The notes beneath the pieces were generated by a model. It saw nothing but the letters and a program-made list of their open reading frames with translations. It was not told where the DNA came from and ran no database searches. From the NCBI GenBank assembly GCA_022729635.1, contig DZAU01000090.1, positions 1-6,655 on the forward strand: DNA of 6,655 nt, read 5' to 3'. Of the stretch, positions 1-6,200 are shown piece after piece; position 1 is the stretch's first letter, and each line of letters starts with the position of its first letter. The position numbers were made by a program, and so were the translations under genes. This DNA comes from Flavobacterium psychrophilum. Lineage in GTDB: Bacteria; Bacteroidota; Bacteroidia; Flavobacteriales; Flavobacteriaceae.

Positions 1-750
1 TCCAAAAACGAACACGGTGTGCATTCGCCTTATGTGTTTAATCTGGTTACCAAATGTTTTTATGACAAAAAAAATTATTCTGAATATTCTATTCTAAAAA
101 GCTACCGAAAATCACTTTTAGAAAACAATAATTTCATAGAAGTAACTGATTTTGGTGCGGGTTCAAAAGTTTTCAAATCGAATAAAAGACAAATTTCAAA
201 AATTGCCAAAACCGCCGGAATTACCAGAAAACGCGCGGAATTATTGTTTCGAATTGTGAATTATTTGCAGCCAAATTCAATTTTAGAAATCGGAACTTCA
301 TTAGGATTAGCAACTTCTGCTCTTGCTTTGGGAAACCCAAAAGCAAAAATAATCACGCTCGAAGGTTGCCCAAATACATTGGTAATACCAAAAGAAATGT
401 TTCAAGTTTCAAGTTTCAAGTTGTCTTCAAACAACATTTCTTTTGTTACAACAGAATTTTCGACTTTCTTCAAAACCCAAAACCCAAAACCCAAAACCCA
501 AAACCTCATCTACTTCGACGGCAATCATTCTAAAAAAGCCACTTTAAATTATTTCGAACTTTTATTGCCTACAATTTGCAACGATTCTGTTTGGATTTTC
601 GATGATATCCATTGGTCGAATGAAATGGAAGAAGCTTGGGAAACCATAAAAAAACATCCTAAAGTTACTGTTACCATTGACACTTTTCAATGGGGATTAG
701 TATTTTTTAGAAAAGAACAAGAGAAAGAGCATTTTGTGATTCGGACTTAA
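1..750 (+). CDS. Class I SAM-dependent methyltransferase, 5'-truncated by the window edge
   Basis: The frame is open from base 1 (reading SKNEHG before VHSPYVF), so the gene starts upstream. The GTG at 19 is an internal valine codon and not the start. A glycine-rich SAM-binding loop, ILEIGTSLG, is read at 280-306, followed by an acidic strand end (ITLEG, about 349-363). YFDGNH (511-528) and WIFDDIHW (592-615) follow, the usual order of a Rossmann-fold methyltransferase of the Methyltransf_24/O-methyltransferase-like kind. The substrate cannot be told from the sequence. No signal peptide is visible in the part present, so it is probably cytoplasmic. Oddly, the segment between the acidic strand and YFDGNH contains two heptanucleotide tandem repeats (400-422 and 472-505), translated as QVSSFK- and KTQNPKP-like low-complexity peptide. 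The reading frame survives both. The stop codon is TAA at 748-750. The fold is confident; the biological role is not. Confidence 0.85.
   Translation, partial: SKNEHGVHSPYVFNLVTKCFYDKKNYSEYSILKSYRKSLLENNNFIEVTDFGAGSKVFKSNKRQISKIAKTAGITRKRAELLFRIVNYLQPNSILEIGTSLGLATSALALGNPKAKIITLEGCPNTLVIPKEMFQVSSFKLSSNNISFVTTEFSTFFKTQNPKPKTQNLIYFDGNHSKKATLNYFELLLPTICNDSVWIFDDIHWSNEMEEAWETIKKHPKVTVTIDTFQWGLVFFRKEQEKEHFVIRT
400..422 (+). repeat. Heptanucleotide tandem repeat TTTCAAG x3 inside the methyltransferase gene
   Basis: Three perfect copies of TTTCAAG lie at 400-406, 407-413 and 414-420, followed by TT. Seven is not a multiple of three, so gain or loss of one unit would shift the frame of the methyltransferase. 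Three units equal seven codons. The tract encodes part of a variable segment between the SAM-binding strands and YFDGNH. Confidence 0.9.
472..505 (+). repeat. Heptanucleotide tandem repeat AAAACCC x4.9 inside the methyltransferase gene
   Basis: Four perfect copies of AAAACCC (472-499) are followed by a partial copy, AAAACC (500-505). The tract is read in frame as a lysine-, proline- and glutamine-rich stretch just before the LIYFDGNH strand. It is a perfect array and therefore probably recent or unstable. There are no spacers between units, so it is not a CRISPR array. Confidence 0.92.
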
Positions 751-780
751 CCACAGATTTCACAGATTATCGCAGATTAA
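751..780 (+). repeat. Degenerate decamer tandem repeat (CACAGATTAT-like) directly after a stop codon
   Basis: Three 10-nt units, CCACAGATTT, CACAGATTAT and CGCAGATTAA, follow the methyltransferase stop codon with no gap. All share the core CAGATT. Similar ACAGATT-rich runs occur between genes in Bacteroidota genomes, as far as I recall. A weak GCAGA/TCTGC inverted repeat (772-776 with 786-790) overlaps the end, but no T tract follows, so this is not an intrinsic terminator. Confidence 0.7.
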
Positions 781-846
781 TAAACTCTGCATACTCTTCA
801 ATAATTTATGATTGAAAAATGTAACAATTTATCAAAATCAAACACA

Positions 847-854
847 TATATTTG
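847..854 (+). promoter_or_regulatory. Possible Bacteroidota -7 promoter element before the ABC ATPase gene
   Basis: TATATTTG matches the Bacteroidota -7 consensus TAnnTTTG exactly. No TTTG is found at the expected -33 distance (about 824-827 reads ACAA), so the promoter is incomplete. If used, it would give a leader of about 85 nt containing the repeat at 906-929. It is the best candidate in the 196-nt gap between the methyltransferase and ABC genes. Confidence 0.35.
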
Positions 855-905
855 AAATTACATTTTGTACTTTTATCCAAAAGCTATTTGAGACTCAAAA
901 TCTAA

Positions 906-929
906 TGTCACGCTGAGCTTGTCGAAGCG
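906..929 (+). repeat. REP-like dispersed repeat upstream of the ABC ATPase gene
   Basis: The stretch contains CACGCTGAGCTTGTCGAAG, a GC-rich island in an AT-rich gap. CGCT (911-914) and AGCG (926-929) form a short stem, with two G/A oppositions just inside. From memory, the core GAGCTTGTCGAAG (reverse CTTCGACAAGCTC) is a widely dispersed intergenic repeat in flavobacteria and other bacteria. It ends 17 nt before the ABC start codon, so it would lie in the mRNA leader. Confidence 0.65.
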
Positions 930-946
930 CTAACTCTTATATATAA

Positions 947-1633
947 ATGTCAAAGCCACTAATAAAAATAACCAATATCAAACGAGATTTTGCGCTTGGA
1001 AACGAAATCGTCTATGTGCTGAAAGGAATTGATTTAGAAATAAATAAAGGCGAATATGTCGCACTTATGGGACCTTCAGGCTCGGGAAAATCAACTTTGA
1101 TGAATCTTTTGGGTTGTTTAGACACGCCAACATCTGGAACTTATATTCTCAACGGAAAAGATGTAAGCCAGATGCACGACGATGAATTAGCTGAAATTCG
1201 CAACAAAGAAATTGGCTTTGTTTTTCAAACTTTCAACCTTTTGCCACGAACAACAGCACTTGACAATGTGGCTTTGCCAATGATTTATGCCGGATATTCT
1301 AAAACAGAAAGAAGAGCAAGAGCCACAAAAGTATTGGAACAAGTGAATTTGAGCGACAGAATGGATCACCAACCCAACCAACTTTCGGGCGGACAAAGAC
1401 AAAGAGTGGCTATTGCCAGAGCTTTGGTCAACAAACCTTCGATAATTCTTGCCGATGAACCCACAGGAAATCTAGACAGTAAAACTTCTGAAGAAATTAT
1501 GGTTCTTTTAGAAGAAATTCACAAAAACGGCAACACCATAATTGTGGTAACCCACGAAGAAGAAATTGCAGCTCACGCTCACAGAATCATCCGTTTAAGA
1601 GATGGAATGGTGGAAAGCGATACTACGAAGTAA
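947..1633 (+). CDS. ABC transporter ATP-binding protein, MacB/LolD type
   Basis: This is a complete 228-residue ATPase subunit that would drive a membrane permease from the cytoplasmic side. All the expected motifs are present in order: Walker [10 protein letters not shown] (42-50), Q-loop glutamine 94, signature LSGGQ (146-150), Walker B IILADE (166-171) with catalytic Glu171, D-loop NLDS (175-178) and switch His203. The sequence [20 protein letters not shown] and the overall length are typical of the MacB/LolD/FtsE branch, whose permeases are FtsX-like and export lipoproteins, peptides or drugs. No permease gene lies in this window, so the substrate cannot be assigned and the partner is probably encoded elsewhere. 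The start ATG at 947 gives a family-typical N-terminus ([11 protein letters not shown]). The leader is A/T-rich without a Shine-Dalgarno sequence, as is usual in Bacteroidota. The TAA stop at 1631-1633 is followed at once by a repeat. Confidence 0.93.
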   Translation: MSKPLIKITNIKRDFALGNEIVYVLKGIDLEINKGEYVALMGPSGSGKSTLMNLLGCLDTPTSGTYILNGKDVSQMHDDELAEIRNKEIGFVFQTFNLLPRTTALDNVALPMIYAGYSKTERRARATKVLEQVNLSDRMDHQPNQLSGGQRQRVAIARALVNKPSIILADEPTGNLDSKTSEEIMVLLEEIHKNGNTIIVVTHEEEIAAHAHRIIRLRDGMVESDTTK

Positions 1634-1634
1634 T

Positions 1635-1670
1635 TTTAGATTGAAGACCTGCCTGTCGGCAGATAGGTTT
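1635..1670 (+). repeat. Composite repeat, copy 1: heptamer-like flank plus GC-rich palindrome
   Basis: After the ABC stop codon come TTTAGAT and TGAAGAC, then an imperfect palindrome at 1647-1668. Its arms are ACCTGCCTG and CAGATAGGT around a TCGG centre, with one mismatch and one G-U pair. AGACCTGCCTGTCGGCAGA is identical to positions 6572-6590 after secA, and after one base difference the next six bases (AGGTTT) also match. The palindrome is GC-rich against an AT-rich background. No T tract follows, so it is not a canonical terminator. Confidence 0.8.
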
Positions 1671-1675
1671 CAGAA

Positions 1676-1701
1676 TTTAGATTGCAGATTGTGAATCTAA
1701 A
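1676..1701 (+). repeat. Inverted repeat TTTAGATT/AATCTAAA before the small membrane protein gene
   Basis: TTTAGATT (1676-1683) and AATCTAAA (1694-1701) form a perfect 8-bp stem with a 10-nt loop. The left side is also a degenerate heptamer series: TTTAGAT, TGCAGAT, TGTGAAT. A second short inverted repeat, AAAACT/AGTTTT (1701-1706 and 1708-1713), abuts the start codon at 1714. These could lower read-through or affect initiation, but that is inference. Confidence 0.55.
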
Positions 1702-1713
1702 AAACTAAGTTTT

Positions 1714-2049
1714 ATGCCAAACAATATTTATGTTTTAAATGAAAATAATTTCAAATTATACATTCAATTTAAGGACAATATTATTTTTGAAAATGAATTA
1801 ATTAATAGAGGCATCCATTATTATAGGGATGGAAAAAGTATTACTGATTTCAGATACTTTTTTCTGTCTAAAGACTCCGAATCAATTGATTTGATTTTAA
1901 AAAGAAATAATATTATAGCAAATATTGAATCCCTTCCAATTCAAGAATTTAACCAAGCAAAAAAAGTCCAATTAATTTATTTAAAAGTGGCAATTATTGT
2001 AATTATCCTTTTATTTTTAATTGATTTTATTTTAAAAGAATCCAAATGA
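1714..2049 (+). CDS. Small protein with C-terminal membrane segment, function unknown
   Basis: This 111-residue protein is not recognised. The first 80 or so residues are a polar, mixed charged domain containing FENELINRGIHYY and FRYFFLSKDSESID. A strongly hydrophobic helix, LKVAIIVIILLFLIDFIL, follows at about 90-107 and ends in KESK. This layout suggests a cytoplasmic N-terminal domain anchored by its C-terminus. There is no signal peptide. The gene is visibly more AT-rich than its neighbours (runs such as ATTATTTTTGAAAATGAATTAATTA-like codons), as is common for fast-evolving small membrane proteins. Its TGA stop overlaps the ATG of the adenosyltransferase gene (ATGA, 2046-2049), so the two are probably translationally coupled and co-transcribed. 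The overlap, start position and amino-acid composition support a real gene. Any link to cobalamin is only inferred from position. Confidence 0.72.
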   Translation: MPNNIYVLNENNFKLYIQFKDNIIFENELINRGIHYYRDGKSITDFRYFFLSKDSESIDLILKRNNIIANIESLPIQEFNQAKKVQLIYLKVAIIVIILLFLIDFILKESK

Positions 2050-2615
2050 AAATCTACACCAAAACCGGCGATAAAGGAACCACAGCACTTTTTGGAGGAA
2101 AACGAGTTCCGAAAGACCACATTCGCATAGAAAGTTACGGAACGGTTGACGAATTGAATTCCTATATTGGGTTAATTCGTGACCAAGAAATAAATCCGCA
2201 TTATAAAAAAATCCTGATTGAAATCCAGGATCGATTGTTTACTATTGGTGCCATTCTCGCAACACCACCAGAAAAGGAAGTCTTGAAAAGCGGGGAAAAT
2301 CGCTTGCGAAATTTAGGAATTACAGAAAGCGACATCGAATTGCTCGAAAACGAAATCGACGAAATGGAAAATTCGCTTCCGCCAATGACTCATTTTGTTT
2401 TGCCTGGCGGACATACAACTGTGTCATATTGTCATATTGCAAGATGTGTTTGTCGCCGTGCAGAACGACTGGCAGTACATTTAAGCCAAAATGAACCCAT
2501 TGAAGAAATCGTGATTAAATACTTAAACCGACTTTCTGACTACTTATTTGTATTGGCACGAAAGTTGTCTTACGACCTCCAAGCGGAAGAAATAAAATGG
2601 ATTCCTAGAAAGTAA
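2046..2615 (+). CDS. Cob(I)alamin adenosyltransferase, PduO type
   Basis: The enzyme transfers the adenosyl group of ATP to cob(I)alamin, or to corrinoid precursors, to form adenosylcobalamin in the cytoplasm. In Bacteroidota the coenzyme usually serves enzymes such as methylmalonyl-CoA mutase. The 189-residue protein is full length for the PduO/MMAB family. The N-terminal ATP-binding segment TKTGDKGTTALFGG is at 5-18, with YGTVDELNSYIG at 31-42, which contains the conserved Asp35. The C-terminal helix ARCVCRRAER (132-141) supplies Arg133, Arg137 and Glu140, spaced like the catalytic Arg, Arg and Glu of the human enzyme. NRLSDYLFVLARK (161-173) follows. All expected motifs are intact. The start codon overlaps the stop of the upstream membrane protein gene (ATGA), indicating coupled translation. 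A perfect hairpin covers the stop codon. No other cobalamin gene and no cobalamin riboswitch is visible in the window. Confidence 0.95.
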   Translation: MKIYTKTGDKGTTALFGGKRVPKDHIRIESYGTVDELNSYIGLIRDQEINPHYKKILIEIQDRLFTIGAILATPPEKEVLKSGENRLRNLGITESDIELLENEIDEMENSLPPMTHFVLPGGHTTVSYCHIARCVCRRAERLAVHLSQNEPIEEIVIKYLNRLSDYLFVLARKLSYDLQAEEIKWIPRK

Positions 2616-2625
2616 AAACTTTCTA
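2606..2625 (+). promoter_or_regulatory. Perfect hairpin spanning the adenosyltransferase stop codon
   Basis: TAGAAAGT (2606-2613) and ACTTTCTA (2618-2625) are perfectly complementary, with an AAAA loop. The TAA stop codon (2613-2615) lies across the stem and loop. No T tract follows, so it is not a standard terminator. It could stabilise the mRNA 3' end or be chance. Confidence 0.45.
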
Positions 2626-2627
2626 AA

Positions 2628-2721
2628 AATTCCAATTATAAAATCCCAAATTCCAAACAATGCTGTTGAAAAATTCGTATTTGGCTCTTTTTTGGAATTT
2701 GTTTTTTGCTTTTTGGAATTT
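2628..2721 (+). repeat. AATTCCA-type repeat region with inverted and direct repeats, possible terminator
   Basis: AATTCCA occurs at 2628-2634 and 2649-2655, with AATCCCA at 2642-2648, all in a 7-nt register. CAAATTCCAAA (2647-2657) is perfectly complementary to TTTGGAATTTG (2691-2701), an 11-bp stem with a 33-nt loop, followed directly by six Ts (2702-2707). TTTTTGGAATTT (2689-2700) is repeated at 2710-2721, so either copy can pair with the left arm. The stem plus T run could end transcription of the adenosyltransferase unit, although the loop is long. The 205-nt gap holds no gene that I can see. Confidence 0.5.
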
Positions 2722-2767
2722 AAAAAAAATACGTTCTTAAATTTAATAAAAAATAAACAGCTTTTTA

Positions 2768-2798
2768 CTTGTCTTTTTCAGTAAAAAAATTATTTTTG
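2768..2798 (+). promoter_or_regulatory. Bacteroidota-type promoter of the DUF2795-like gene
   Basis: The -33 element CTTG (2768-2771; consensus TTTG) and a perfect -7 element TATTTTTG (2791-2798; consensus TAnnTTTG) are separated by 19 nt, the usual spacing in Flavobacterium. Transcription would start near 2803-2806, leaving a leader of only about 15-18 nt of A-rich sequence before the ATG at 2821. Confidence 0.7.
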
Positions 2799-2820
2799 CA
2801 CAAAACTAAACAGACAAAAG

Positions 2821-3042
2821 ATGTATTGGACATTAGAATTAGCATCCTATCTTAGTGATGCACCGTGGCCTGCTAACAAAGATGAACTTATCGACTACGC
2901 TATTAGAGCCGGAGCTCCATTAGAAGTAGTAGAAAATCTTCAGTCTATAGAAGACGAAGGCGAGATATATGAATCAATGGAAGAAATTTGGCCGGATTAT
3001 CCTACTGACGAAGATTATCTTTGGAATGAGGATGAATATTAA
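2821..3042 (+). CDS. Small acidic DUF2795-like protein
   Basis: This 73-residue protein resembles the DUF2795-type small proteins found next to secA in flavobacteria. The family has no established function that I know of. MYWTLELASYLSDAPWPANK and DELIDYAIRAGAPLEVVENL (1-40) look like a compact helical domain. The tail from about 41 is extremely acidic and aromatic (IEDEGEIYESMEEIWPDYP, then tryptophan 68 near the end). I count 21 Asp or Glu residues against one Lys and one Arg in the whole protein. There is no signal peptide or membrane segment, so it is probably cytoplasmic. It has its own promoter 22 nt upstream and a strong terminator just downstream, so it appears to be a monocistronic, probably well-expressed gene. 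A nucleic-acid mimic or a binder of basic proteins is conceivable from the charge, but this is speculation. Confidence 0.88.
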   Translation: MYWTLELASYLSDAPWPANKDELIDYAIRAGAPLEVVENLQSIEDEGEIYESMEEIWPDYPTDEDYLWNEDEY

Positions 3043-3056
3043 AAAAATATCCCAAG

Positions 3057-3085
3057 AAAAAAGTCTCTAAAGAGGCTTTTTTTTT
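3057..3085 (+). terminator. Intrinsic terminator of the DUF2795-like gene
   Basis: AGTCTC (3062-3067) pairs with GAGGCT (3072-3077) through one G-U pair, with loop TAAA. The stem can be extended by A residues on the left and T residues on the right, and nine Ts run from 3077 to 3085. It lies 14 nt after the stop codon. It separates the small gene from secA. Confidence 0.85.
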
Positions 3086-3088
3086 GGT

Positions 3089-3096
3089 TAAATTTG
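3089..3096 (+). promoter_or_regulatory. Probable -7 element of the secA promoter
   Basis: TAAATTTG matches TAnnTTTG exactly and sits 4 nt after the terminator T tract. A -33 TTTG is not found at the right distance, because that position is occupied by the terminator stem. If used, the secA leader is about 100 nt, very AT-rich, and ends in the TCGTAAT repeat. A weaker one-mismatch candidate is AATTTTTG at 3154-3161. Confidence 0.45.
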
Positions 3097-3173
3097 CATA
3101 CTCTGAAATCGAGAATTTTAAATTAAATCAATTAAAAATAATAATTACAAATTAATTTTTGAAATAGTTTCAA

Positions 3174-3200
3174 TCGTAATTCGTAATTCGTAATTCGTAA
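3174..3200 (+). repeat. Heptanucleotide tandem repeat TCGTAAT x3.9 in the secA leader
   Basis: There are three perfect TCGTAAT copies (3174-3194) and a partial fourth, TCGTAA (3195-3200). The array ends 6 nt before the secA ATG at 3207 and so occupies the position of a ribosome binding site. Unit gain or loss would change leader length and sequence close to the start codon without touching the protein. Confidence 0.9.
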
Positions 3201-3206
3201 ATAAAA

Positions 3207-6200
3207 ATGAGTTTCATAAACAGCATACTTAAAGCCTTTGTAGGTGATAAATCGCAAAAAGATGTTAAAGCTTTACAACCTTATTTAGCAAAAATTAAGA
3301 CTTTTGAAAGTACTCTGGCTGCATTATCGAATGATGAACTGCGAGCCAGAACCACATTTTTTAAAGAAAAAATAAAACAAGATCGCGCCGAGAAAGATTC
3401 TAAAATTGTTTCTCTTAAACTGGAAGCAGAAAGCATTGAAGACATTGACAAACGCGAAGATATATATCTGGCAATAGATGCTTTAGAAAAAGAAGCTTAT
3501 GAAATTTCAGAAAAAACCTTGCTGGAAATCCTTCCGGAAGCTTTTGCAGTGGTCAAAGAAACCGCAAGAAGATTCAAGGAAAACACTCAAATTAGCGTAA
3601 AAGCAACGGCCAAAGACCGAGAACTTTCGGCCACAAAAACCTATATCACTTTAGACGGAGACAACGCCTTATGGTCAAATTCCTGGAATGCTGCCGGAAA
3701 GCAAATTACTTGGGATATGATTCATTATGATGTCCAATTAATTGGTGGAATGGTATTGCACGAGGGTAAAATTTCCGAAATGCAAACAGGTGAAGGAAAA
3801 ACATTGGTAGCTACTTTGCCAATATATTTGAATGCTTTGACCGGAAACGGAGTGCATTTGGTAACTGTAAATGACTACTTGGCCAAACGTGATAGCACTT
3901 GGAAAGCTCCTCTTTTCGAATTTCATGGTTTGACCGTGGACTGTATTGACAATCATCAACCCAATTCCGAAGGCAGAAAAAAAGCTTATAATGCTGATAT
4001 TACATATGGCACCAACAACGAGTTTGGTTTTGATTATTTGAGAGATAATATGGCACATTCGCCAGAAGATTTGGTTCAGAGAAAACACAATTATGCCATT
4101 GTCGATGAGGTCGATTCGGTTTTGATTGATGATGCCCGAACTCCGTTGATTATTTCTGGTCCTGTTCCACAAGGTGATCGCCACGAATTTAATGAACTGA
4201 GACCAAAAATTGAAAATTTGGTGGCACTTCAACGTCAATTGGCGAATGGATTTTTGGCAGAAGCCAAAAAATTAATCAAAGAAGGAAATACAAAAGACGG
4301 TGGTTTTTTATTGTTGAGAGCTCATAGAAGTTTGCCAAAAAACAAGGCATTAATCAAGTTTTTGAGTGAAGAAGGAATCAAACAATTGCTTCAAAAAACA
4401 GAAAACCAATATATGCAGGACAACAACCGCGAAATGCCAAAAGTGGATGAAGCCTTGTATTTTGTGATTGAAGAGAAAAACAATCAGGTTGAATTGACTG
4501 ATAACGGAATCAAGTTTCTTTCGGGAGACACCGAAAGTGATTTCTTTGTTTTACCAGATATTGGAACTGAAATAGCCGCTATCGAAAAGAAAAAATTAGC
4601 CAAAGATGCCGAAGCCGAAGAAAAAGAAAAATTATTTCAGGATTTTGGCGTAAAAAGCGAACGCATTCACACCTTAACACAACTTTTGAAAGCTTATACA
4701 CTTTTCGAAAAAGATGTCGAATACGTGATTATGGACAATAAAATTTTGATTGTCGATGAGCAAACCGGTCGTATTATGGATGGTCGCCGCTACTCTGACG
4801 GTTTACATCAAGCGATTGAAGCCAAGGAAAATGTAAAAATTGAAGACGCAACTCAAACATTCGCCACTGTCACACTTCAGAATTATTTCAGAATGTACAG
4901 CAAACTTGCTGGTATGACCGGAACTGCTGTTACTGAAGCTGGGGAGTTATGGCAAATCTATAAATTGGATGTCGTAGAAATTCCTACTAACAGACCAATG
5001 GTGAGAAAAGACAAAGAAGATTTAATTTACAAAACCACTCGCGAAAAATTCAATGCCGTAATCGAAGATGTGACTGAATTATCACAAGCCGGAAGACCCG
5101 TTTTAATTGGAACAACATCTGTCGAAATTTCGGAATTATTGAGCCGAATGTTAAAAATGCGTGGAATTACTCACAACGTTTTGAATGCCAAAATGCACAA
5201 GCAAGAAGCACAAATCGTGGAAGAAGCAGGGAAACCCGGAGTGGTAACCATCGCTACCAATATGGCGGGTCGTGGAACCGATATAAAACTGACTCCAGAA
5301 GTAAAAGCTGCCGGAGGTTTAGCAATCGTGGGCACAGAACGTCACGATTCTCGTCGTGTTGACCGTCAGTTGCGTGGTCGTGCCGGTCGACAAGGTGACC
5401 CTGGAAGTTCCCAATTTTATGTTTCGCTTGAAGATAATTTGATGCGTTTATTTGGTTCCGAAAGAGTGGCCAAAGTAATGGACAGAATGGGACTCAAAGA
5501 AGGCGAAGTTATCCAACATTCGATGATGACAAAATCGATCGAAAGAGCTCAGAAAAAAGTCGAAGAGAACAACTTTGGTGTTCGTAAACGTTTGTTGGAA
5601 TATGATGACGTTATGAATGCGCAACGTGAGGTGGTTTACAAACGCCGTCGTCATGCTTTGCACGGAGAACGTTTAAAACTGGACATTGCCAATATGATGT
5701 ACGACACTTGCGAGTTAATCGCAACAGATAATAAAGCAACCAATGATTTTAAAAGTTTCGAATTCGAATTAATTCGTTATTTCTCTATCACTTCTCCAGT
5801 TTCTGAAAGTGATTTCAATAAATTGACAGAAATCGAATTGACTGGCAAAGTATATAAAGCAGCTTTGGCATTTTATACCGAAAAAACCGAGCGCAGCGCC
5901 AGAGAAGCTTTCCCAATCATAAGCAATGTTTACCTTGACAAAAGCAACCAATACGAACGTATCATAGTTCCTTTTACCGATGGAATAAAATCTTTGAATG
6001 TAGTTACTGATTTGAAAAAAGCCTACGAAACCAATGGAAATCAATTAGTTGCCGATTTCGAAAAAAACATCACTTTGGCCATTGTAGATGAAGCCTGGAA
6101 GAAACATTTGCGCAAAATGGACGAGTTGAAACAATCCGTTCAATTAGCGGTTCACGAGCAAAAAGACCCATTGCTTATCTATAAATTTGAAGCATACAAT

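Noticed and set aside
19..21. GTG as the start codon of the methyltransferase
   Set aside because: The frame is open back to base 1 and reads NEHGVHSPYVFN, which looks like continuous conserved protein. The true start lies outside the window.
67..74. Run of eight A residues in the methyltransferase gene as a slippage site
   Set aside because: Runs of this length are common in AT-rich coding sequence and the frame is intact. Nothing indicates programmed frameshifting.
472..505. CRISPR-like or telomere-like array
   Set aside because: Units are contiguous 7-mers without spacers and lie inside an open coding frame.
772..790. GCAGA/TCTGC hairpin as terminator of the methyltransferase gene
   Set aside because: The stem is only 5 bp with a 9-nt loop and no T run follows.
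1647..1668. Palindrome after the ABC gene as an intrinsic terminator
   Set aside because: Only three Ts follow and the stem has a mismatch. The second copy after secA is followed by a separate, much better terminator.
2616..2820. Cobalamin riboswitch or small RNA in the gap after the adenosyltransferase gene
   Set aside because: No B12-box-like sequence or GC-rich folded core is visible. The gap consists of AT-rich repeats and the promoter of the next gene.
3738..4238. Minus-strand reading frame of 166 codons
   Set aside because: It is fully antisense to the conserved ATPase core of secA and its product has no recognisable features. The other minus-strand frames (1187-1402, 5448-5663, 5769-6044, 6264-6485) are rejected for the same reason.
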